NCBI GenBank assembly: GCA_948517135.1
Contig: CAORJJ010000039.1
Span: forward strand, 1-18,883
Source of the DNA: an uncultured Clostridia bacterium
Lineage (GTDB): Bacteria; Bacillota; Clostridia; TANB77; CAG-508
Reading direction: 5' to 3'
DNA length: 18,883 nt
The notes under the pieces: generated by a model
Database searches by the model: none
Told to the model about the DNA's origin: nothing
What the model saw: only the letters and a program-made list of their open reading frames with translations
Made by a program: the position numbers and the translations under genes
Shown here: in pieces, positions 14,394 to 18,883 of the stretch
Numbering within the stretch: position 1 is the first letter of the stretch
Layout: the number at the start of each line of letters is the position of its first letter

Positions 14394-14408
14394 TTTTTGG
14401 CTGGGCTG
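14394..14408 (+). repeat. attR, right attachment repeat in tRNA-Gln
   Basis: It is identical to 413-427. It contains the tRNA-Gln acceptor strand, discriminator and CCA (14398-14408, minus strand) and four further bases, so the tRNA stays intact after insertion. Confidence 0.88.
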
Positions 14409-14473
14409 GGTAGATTCGAACTACCGAAATGCCAGAGTCAAAGTCTGGTGCCTTACCGCTTGGCTACAGCCCA
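14398..14473 (-). tRNA. tRNA-Gln (anticodon TTG), integration target
   Basis: The minus strand reads TGGGCTGTAGCCAAGCGGTA..., with anticodon loop CTTTGAC (TTG), T-arm GGTAG-TTCGAAT-CTACC, a 7-bp acceptor stem and encoded CCA, 76 nt in all. Its 3' end is the attachment site of the element. It is transcribed behind tRNA-His with an 18-nt gap. Confidence 0.97.
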
Positions 14474-14491
14474 ATATATATATATAATTAG

Positions 14492-14569
14492 TGGGGTGGA
14501 AGATGGGACTCGAACCCACGGTCTTCAGTGCCACAAACTGACGCGTTAACCAACTACGCTACATCCACC
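14492..14569 (-). tRNA. tRNA-His (anticodon GTG)
   Basis: The minus strand reads GGTGGATGTAGCGTAGTTGG..., including the extra G(-1) typical of tRNA-His opposite discriminator C. The anticodon loop is TTGTGGC (GTG), the T-loop TTCGAGT, and the CCA is encoded. As drawn, the acceptor stem has one U-U pair at the sixth position. Confidence 0.96.
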
Positions 14570-14600
14570 ATATTCTGGTGATTTCTCACAACGCTCTTAT

Positions 14601-14629
14601 ATTTTAAAACAAATTTCATGGTTTGTCAA
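14601..14629 (-). promoter_or_regulatory. Sigma-A promoter of the tRNA-His/tRNA-Gln unit
   Basis: On the minus strand TTGACA (14624-14629) and TAAAAT (14601-14606) are 17 bp apart, about 32 bp before the tRNA-His 5' end. Confidence 0.8.
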
Positions 14630-14649
14630 GCATTTTTTACTAAAATCAA

Positions 14650-14682
14650 AAAAGACTTATACTTAAATAGTATAAGTCTTTT
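14650..14682 (-). terminator. Terminator of the sortase gene
   Basis: A perfect 14-bp stem (AAAAGACTTATACT and its complement) around TAAAT lies ten bases after the sortase stop. On the minus strand it ends in a T-run. Confidence 0.85.
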
Positions 14683-14691
14683 AATCCTATT

Positions 14692-15423
14692 TTATTGTTG
14701 TGGAACTTCTGAACCTTCTTCTGCTGCCCATATAATAATTCTTGCTTTACTATCATCTGTACAAGTTTGTAATGAAATTTCTCTTCTTCCTTGAGTATCT
14801 CTTGTCATATATGTAGCATCACTTGCATCTGTCTCATAAATTTTATAAATTATATATGTAACTGTATCACCTTTTTGATCAGTGATTAATATTTTATCTC
14901 CGTTTTTTAACTTTTTATTATTTGAGAAAAATGTTCCATTTCTATAATTATGTCCATAAATTGAAGTATTTCCTACTTCGTTTAAACCTGGTCCATATGC
15001 TATACCTACTGCTATCTCTAAAGATTTCTTTGTTACAGATTCAAGGACTGGATAATTAACCTTTGTTGCAGGAATTTCAATTTTTCCTTTTATCTCATAC
15101 CCTTCATAGTATGCAACTTCTGGTTCTTTTTCTGCTTTATTTTGCTCTTCCTCAGCTTTTTTATTTTCCTCATCTGTTGCTAACTGATTTGCAATATCTT
15201 CTAATGAAGTACTTGTTTCATTTGACACTTCATTTTTATCGTTTTTGTTAACTTTTTTCTTTACTACTTTAGTAGCATTTTCAAATTCTTCTAATGCAGA
15301 TTGTGCATCATTATCTATCTTCTTTGCATTTAATGTGTCATATGCAAAATATCCTACAACACCGAATATTGCAACTATTAATACTACCAAAATCATTGTT
15401 AATATATTACTAAATTTGGACAT
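14692..15423 (-). CDS. Sortase (class D-like), membrane-anchored
   Basis: The 243-aa enzyme has an N-terminal membrane anchor (about 7-29, ILTMILVVLIVAIFGVVGYF), a long charged linker (about 35-105) rich in Glu, Lys and Asn, and a sortase domain starting near GYEIKGKIEIP. Catalytic residues are visible: His158 in SIYGHNY, Cys221 in ISLQTC and Arg228 in SKARIIIW. Sortases cleave a sorting signal on secreted proteins and attach them to the cell wall; the YGHN and LQTC contexts suit class D or the related clostridial type, but the class is not certain. The start has GGAGG upstream. The gene has its own promoter and terminator. Confidence 0.9.
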   Translation of the reverse strand: MSKFSNILTMILVVLIVAIFGVVGYFAYDTLNAKKIDNDAQSALEEFENATKVVKKKVNKNDKNEVSNETSTSLEDIANQLATDEENKKAEEEQNKAEKEPEVAYYEGYEIKGKIEIPATKVNYPVLESVTKKSLEIAVGIAYGPGLNEVGNTSIYGHNYRNGTFFSNNKKLKNGDKILITDQKGDTVTYIIYKIYETDASDATYMTRDTQGRREISLQTCTDDSKARIIIWAAEEGSEVPQQ

Positions 15424-15469
15424 GTTTATATGCCTCCATTCTTTTGAATTTACATAATTTCATAACTAT

Positions 15470-15498
15470 ATTATACCATATAAGAATTTTTAAATCAA
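15470..15498 (-). promoter_or_regulatory. Sigma-A promoter of the sortase gene
   Basis: On the minus strand TTGATT (15493-15498) and TATAAT (15470-15475) are separated by 17 bp, with TG just before the -10. Confidence 0.8.
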
Positions 15499-15544
15499 GA
15501 AATTTAATATATTTATAATTTATATATTTTTATTATAATTATGA

Positions 15545-15577
15545 AAAAAATCTTCAGTACAAAACTGAAGATTTTTT
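15545..15577 (-). terminator. Terminator of alaS
   Basis: AAAAAATCTTCAGT (15545-15558) pairs with 15564-15577 around ACAAA, with runs of A and T on both sides. It lies six bases after the alaS stop. Confidence 0.85.
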
Positions 15578-15582
15578 GTATT

Positions 15583-17334
15583 TTATTCTAATATTGCTTT
15601 TATTCTTCTTACTCCTGAAGATGAAGCTTCTTCTTTTTTTATTTTGAAATGACCTAATTTTCCAGTACTTTCAACATGAGGTCCACCACATAACTCAATA
15701 GATACATCACCTATTTTGTATACAGTAACAATGTCTCCATATTTATCTAAAAACATCGCTTCTGCTCCTATATTTAAAGCCTCTTCTTTTTTCATTTCCA
15801 TTCTTTCAACTGGAATATCTTGAGCTATATACTCATTTATTAAATCCTCAACTTTTTGTTTTTCTTCATCTGTCATTTTAGCACCATGTGAAAAATCAAA
15901 TCTCATTCTTTCTGATGTTATATTACTTCCTTTTTGATGTACATGATCTCCTAAAACAACTTTTAAGGCTGCATTTAAAAGATGTGTTGCTGTGTGATAC
16001 TTTGTTTCCATTTCTCCAGTTGAAGCTAAACCACCTTTGAATTTTTGTTCACTTCCAAGTCTTGATTTTTCTTGATGTTCTTTAAATAATTTTTGATAAT
16101 CAGACATATCAACTTCCAAACCTTCTTCTTTAGCAAGTTCTTCTGTCATTTCTGGTGGAAATCCATATGTTTCGTAAAGATTAAATACTGCTTCTGTATC
16201 TAAAACTTTCTTTCCTGCATTTCTAGTTCTATTTGCAACTTTTTCAAATTCTCTTTCACCATTTTGCAATGTTTTTACAAATTTATTTTTTTCTTCTATA
16301 ATTACATTCTTTATTACTTCTTTATTTTGATCTAATTCAGGGTATAATTCTTTTAAAGCTTGTATTGATGTATCAATAATTTCTGGTAATTTAGCTAAAT
16401 CTATTTCAAGTTTATTTAAGTGTCTTGTCATTCTACGAAGTAATCTTCTTAAAATATATCCTCTATCAACATTACTTGGTCTACCACCATCATTTATTAT
16501 CATCATGCTTGAACGTAAATGTTCTGCAATAATTCTTCTACTTTGAATGTTATCTACTTTTTGTAATTCAACTAACTTGTCCATTACAGGAGCAAATAAT
16601 TCTATTTCAAATGGTGTTTCTTTTCCTTGTAAAAGCATTGTCATTCTCTCTAATCCTAAACCTGTATCAACATTTTGTTGTTTCAATTTAGAGTACCCAT
16701 TTTTATCTTTATAAAATTCCATGAAAACATTGTTCCAAATTTCTACATACTTTCCACAACCACAAGAAGGATTACATCCTTCAGAGCACTTTGGTTTTCC
16801 TGTATCATAAAACATTTCTGTATCTGGTCCACAAGGTCCTTCTTCTCCTGCTATCCACCAATTATCATCTTTTCCAAAGAAATAAATTCTCTCATCTGGA
16901 ATACCTGCTTTTTTCCATGCTTCATATGCAACTTCATCTTTTCCACAATCTTCATCACCTGCAAAACATGTAACAGATAGTTTTTCAGCTGGAATTTCTA
17001 GTTCTTTTGTTAAGAACTCATAACTCATTGCTATTGATTCTTCTTTAAAATAGTCTCCAAGTGACCAGTTTCCAAGCATTTCAAAATATGTTAAATGTCT
17101 ATTATCTCCTACTTCATCAATATCGTTTGTTCTAACACATTTTTGAAAATCTGTTAATCTTGTTCCTGATGGGTGTTTTTGCCCTAAAAGATATGGAACT
17201 AATGGTTGCATACCTGCTGTTGTAAATAAAACTGATGGATCATTTTCAGGAATTACTGGTGCAGAAGGAATTACACTATGTCCATGATTTTTAAAAAAGT
17301 TTAAATATTTATTTCGTATTTCAATTGCTTTCAT
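15583..17334 (-). CDS. alaS: Alanyl-tRNA synthetase, compact form lacking C-Ala
   Basis: This 583-aa enzyme charges tRNA-Ala. It has the class II catalytic core (FTTAGMQPLVPYLLG, FEMLGNWSLGDYF, GPCGPDTEMFY, then the GLGLER motif), a tRNA-recognition helical region, and the editing domain with HTATH (His447, His451) and CGGPH (Cys549, His553), which would hydrolyse Ser- and Gly-tRNA-Ala. It stops right after the editing domain, so the oligomerisation and C-Ala domain of the usual about 870-aa enzyme is missing. A Cys cluster (Cys183, 187, 191, 193) sits before CGKYVEIWNNVF. Both traits occur in known short AlaRS forms. Start: AAAGGGAG before ATG. There is no T-box leader in the short upstream gap. 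No in-frame CGG occurs. Confidence 0.95.
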   Translation of the reverse strand: MKAIEIRNKYLNFFKNHGHSVIPSAPVIPENDPSVLFTTAGMQPLVPYLLGQKHPSGTRLTDFQKCVRTNDIDEVGDNRHLTYFEMLGNWSLGDYFKEESIAMSYEFLTKELEIPAEKLSVTCFAGDEDCGKDEVAYEAWKKAGIPDERIYFFGKDDNWWIAGEEGPCGPDTEMFYDTGKPKCSEGCNPSCGCGKYVEIWNNVFMEFYKDKNGYSKLKQQNVDTGLGLERMTMLLQGKETPFEIELFAPVMDKLVELQKVDNIQSRRIIAEHLRSSMMIINDGGRPSNVDRGYILRRLLRRMTRHLNKLEIDLAKLPEIIDTSIQALKELYPELDQNKEVIKNVIIEEKNKFVKTLQNGEREFEKVANRTRNAGKKVLDTEAVFNLYETYGFPPEMTEELAKEEGLEVDMSDYQKLFKEHQEKSRLGSEQKFKGGLASTGEMETKYHTATHLLNAALKVVLGDHVHQKGSNITSERMRFDFSHGAKMTDEEKQKVEDLINEYIAQDIPVERMEMKKEEALNIGAEAMFLDKYGDIVTVYKIGDVSIELCGGPHVESTGKLGHFKIKKEEASSSGVRRIKAILE

Positions 17335-17369
17335 AAGATTCTCCCTTTATTTATAAAATAACTTTTAAG

Positions 17370-17398
17370 ATTATATTACAAAATCTCATTATTTTCAA
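17370..17398 (-). promoter_or_regulatory. Sigma-A promoter of alaS
   Basis: On the minus strand TTGAAA (17393-17398) and TATAAT (17370-17375) are 17 bp apart. The leader is too short for a T-box. Confidence 0.8.
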
Positions 17399-17460
17399 GT
17401 AAAATTTAGAGTTTGCCTTTATCTTTTATGAAACCTTTCTACTGTTTCCTACTAAATAAA

Positions 17461-17488
17461 AAAATGCTAGACTTTACTCTAGCATTTT
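17461..17488 (-). terminator. Terminator of the Sel1-repeat gene
   Basis: AAAATGCTAGA (17461-17471) and TCTAGCATTTT (17478-17488) pair around CTTTAC. On the minus strand TTTTTTT follows. Confidence 0.8.
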
Positions 17489-17494
17489 ATCAAA

Positions 17495-18004
17495 TTAAAT
17501 TTCTTTTCCAAATAAATTTTTATATTCTGACAATACTTTATTTTGTAATTCACCAACATATTCTTTGGTTCTACCTTCAAAATCTACTATGCTGTAAAAT
17601 TCTTCTAGTCCTGCTTCTTGATTTCCATATATTGGTTTTCCTAATACTATTTTTTTATATTCTTCAGCTTTCTCGTTGTTTTTCTCAACTCCATCTCCCC
17701 AATAATATAATTTTCCTAAATAATATTTAGAAAATGTATTATCTGCATTTGCTGACTTTTCAAAATATTCTTTTGCTTTTAAATGGTCTGTTTGAACTCC
17801 ATTACCATTATAATAAATTTTTCCTAAAAAATAATTAGAACCTGAAGAACCTCTTTCAGCAGCTACTTCAAAATATCCTTTAGCTTTTCCATAATCTAAT
17901 CCAACGCCTACTCCAAAAAAATATCTTTGTCCTAATTCATAAATTGCACCAATATCTCCACCTTTTGCTAAACTTTCTAATTCTTTAATATTTTTTGTAC
18001 TCAT
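17495..18004 (-). CDS. Sel1-like repeat protein
   Basis: The 169-aa protein carries three clear Sel1-type TPR-like repeats of about 36 residues (roughly 13-120): AIYELGQRYFFGVGV.. KAKGYFEVAAERG, NYFLGKIYYNGNGV.. KAKEYFEKSAN, and YYLGKLYYWGDGV.. KAEEYKK. Such repeats form alpha-helical protein-binding solenoids. There is no signal peptide, so it is cytoplasmic. The last 45 residues are outside the repeats. The partner is unknown. It has its own terminator and GAGGGGG upstream of the start. Confidence 0.88.
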   Translation of the reverse strand: MSTKNIKELESLAKGGDIGAIYELGQRYFFGVGVGLDYGKAKGYFEVAAERGSSGSNYFLGKIYYNGNGVQTDHLKAKEYFEKSANADNTFSKYYLGKLYYWGDGVEKNNEKAEEYKKIVLGKPIYGNQEAGLEEFYSIVDFEGRTKEYVGELQNKVLSEYKNLFGKEI

Positions 18005-18140
18005 ACCTTTTCCCCCTCAAAATAACCTAATGATTATTTTTCAATTCTAATTATTAATAATATTTTAACATTTTATTCCAAAATTTACTATAAATTTTAT
18101 ATTACAATAATAATACAAATCAAATACATTTTAATCAATT

Positions 18141-18172
18141 AAAAGCCCAATCTACTAAGTGATTAGGCTTTT
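18141..18172 (-). terminator. Terminator of spoVT
   Basis: AAAAGCCCAATC (18141-18152) pairs with GATTAGGCTTTT (18161-18172) with one mismatch and an 8-nt loop. It is about 70 bp after the spoVT stop. Confidence 0.7.
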
Positions 18173-18240
18173 CTATTATATACATATTACTCTTGACAAA
18201 TACAATTTATTTTTCCTAAAAAAACTTTACTTTGTCAACT

Positions 18241-18795
18241 CTAAATTTCTAAATGATTTCCTAAAAAACCTGCTGCAGATTGAGCTACTTTATCTTCCAC
18301 ATCTCCCATTTTCTTTGATGGTTCTTTTGCTAAAAGTATAACACTTCCTATAACATCTCCATCTGAAATTATTGGATATATTACTTGTGCATTATATATT
18401 CTTTCTCTTCCTTCATTTTGAGTTATTGGTATTGCAATTTCATTGTTTTCTTTACTTTTGAATACTTCTTTATTTTCAATTACTTCTTCTAATTCTTTAC
18501 TTAATCCTTTTTCTAAAAAGTCCTTTTTTTGACCACCAGAAACAGCAATTACAGTATCTTTATCTGTAATACATGCGATATGACCTGTTGTTTTTGAAAT
18601 TGTATCTGCATATGTGCTAGCAAATTCTGTTAGTTCGCCAATTGGAGAATATTTTTTTAAAATTATTTCTCCTTCTTTATCTGTAAAAATTTCTAATGGG
18701 TCTCCTTCTTTTATGTGATGGACTTTTCTAATTTCTTTTGGGATAACAAGTCTACCTAAATCATCAATTCTTCTTACAACGCCTGTTGCTTTCAT
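18241..18795 (-). CDS. spoVT: Stage V sporulation protein T (SpoVT)
   Basis: The 184-aa protein starts with an AbrB-type swapped-hairpin DNA-binding domain (MKATGVVRRIDDLGRLVIPK, to about residue 50) followed by a GAF-like domain (about 55-180, with TTGHIACITDKDTVIAVSGG and VIYPIISDGDVIGSVILLAK). This is the domain order and length of SpoVT, which tunes gene expression in the forespore late in sporulation. Start: AAGGAGG before ATG. A sigma-G-like promoter lies upstream, as expected for spoVT. It marks the host as a spore-former or its descendant. Confidence 0.95.
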   Translation of the reverse strand: MKATGVVRRIDDLGRLVIPKEIRKVHHIKEGDPLEIFTDKEGEIILKKYSPIGELTEFASTYADTISKTTGHIACITDKDTVIAVSGGQKKDFLEKGLSKELEEVIENKEVFKSKENNEIAIPITQNEGRERIYNAQVIYPIISDGDVIGSVILLAKEPSKKMGDVEDKVAQSAAGFLGNHLEI

Positions 18796-18826
18796 AAAAT
18801 CCTCCTTATATTTGTATTTATAATTT

Positions 18827-18855
18827 TATTATGACAAATTAGGAAAATTTTATAC
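18827..18855 (-). promoter_or_regulatory. Putative sigma-G promoter of spoVT
   Basis: On the minus strand GTATA (18851-18855) and CATAATA (18827-18833) are separated by 17 bp, matching the sigma-G pattern gyATA, 16-18 bp, CATAmtA. The -10 box lies about 30 bp before the start codon. In Bacillus spoVT depends on sigma-G. Confidence 0.7.
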
Positions 18856-18883
18856 ATAATTTTATTTTTTATTTATTTAATAT

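Larger units (their letters stand above)
413..14408. mobile_element. Integrative element inserted in tRNA-Gln 3' end (about 14.0 kb)
   Basis: The element is bounded by 15-bp direct repeats, one of which is the tRNA-Gln 3' end. It carries a tyrosine integrase, an excisionase-like protein, an Xre repressor with a divergent operator region, a D5-like helicase, a primase zinc ribbon and a DnaB-type ATPase. A 20-bp near-identical repeat lies inside each end (490-509 and 14217-14236). I see no relaxase, coupling protein, type IV secretion or virion genes, so it may be a mobilizable or satellite-type element. Five of its genes use in-frame CGGN as an apparent four-base glycine codon. The chromosomal genes to the right have no in-frame CGG at all. 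Confidence 0.88.

Noticed and set aside
413..14408. Conjugation genes or CRISPR array
   Set aside because: No relaxase, coupling protein or VirB-like gene was seen, and the repeats found are too short and irregular for CRISPR.
17335..17460. T-box riboswitch before alaS
   Set aside because: The gap is too short and has no T-box consensus; a plain sigma-A promoter explains it.

Overview
The window is AT-rich DNA from a low-GC, probably spore-forming Firmicute of the Clostridia type. The evidence is a SpoVT gene behind a good sigma-G-type promoter, a sortase, tRNA genes with encoded CCA ends, and sigma-A promoters of consensus form. The chromosomal parts are 1-412 and 14409-18883. The right part carries tRNA-Gln, tRNA-His, a sortase, a compact alanyl-tRNA synthetase, a Sel1-repeat protein and spoVT, all on the minus strand.

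Between them lies a 14.0 kb integrative element (413-14408) inserted at the 3' end of tRNA-Gln. A 15-bp direct repeat covers the last 11 nt of the tRNA and bounds the element. The tRNA's presumed native terminator now lies at the far end (387-416), and the element brings a replacement hairpin beside the tRNA. Layout from left to right: left arm with a putative integrase arm site; a 133-aa orphan gene; a tyrosine integrase; a 42-aa ORF; an Xre-type repressor; a divergent promoter with repeated GTTAC sites; a plus-strand operon of an excisionase-like protein, a primase-type zinc ribbon and a D5/SF3-like helicase; a long intergenic region; a minus-strand operon of a 311-aa unknown, a metallo-beta-lactamase (RNase J-like) protein and a DnaB-type ATPase; a second related intergenic region; a coiled-coil membrane protein; a small Xre regulator; three small unknown genes; and the right arm. 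No relaxase or type IV secretion genes are present, so it is a replication-capable, mobilizable or satellite-like element and not a self-transmissible ICE.

The main discovery is in how five element genes are written. Read in triplets, the integrase, excisionase, helicase, MBL protein and 133-aa gene look shattered by frameshifts. Every break, 22 of 22, falls exactly at an in-frame CGG codon and always needs a +1 shift. If each in-frame CGGN is read as one four-base glycine codon (or the C is skipped and GGN is read), all five become intact full-length proteins of 567, 92, 550, 413 and 133 aa. The lengths come out exactly divisible by three after removing one base per site. At several sites the inserted residue is a family-conserved glycine (TGD, EGT and WEGY in the MBL protein). 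About 30 out-of-frame CGGs in the same genes cause no shift, and no in-frame CGG is read as arginine anywhere in the window. This frame-locked pattern argues against decay or sequencing error and points to natural quadruplet decoding, or very efficient programmed +1 frameshifting, at CGGN. No tRNA that could do this is visible in the window.
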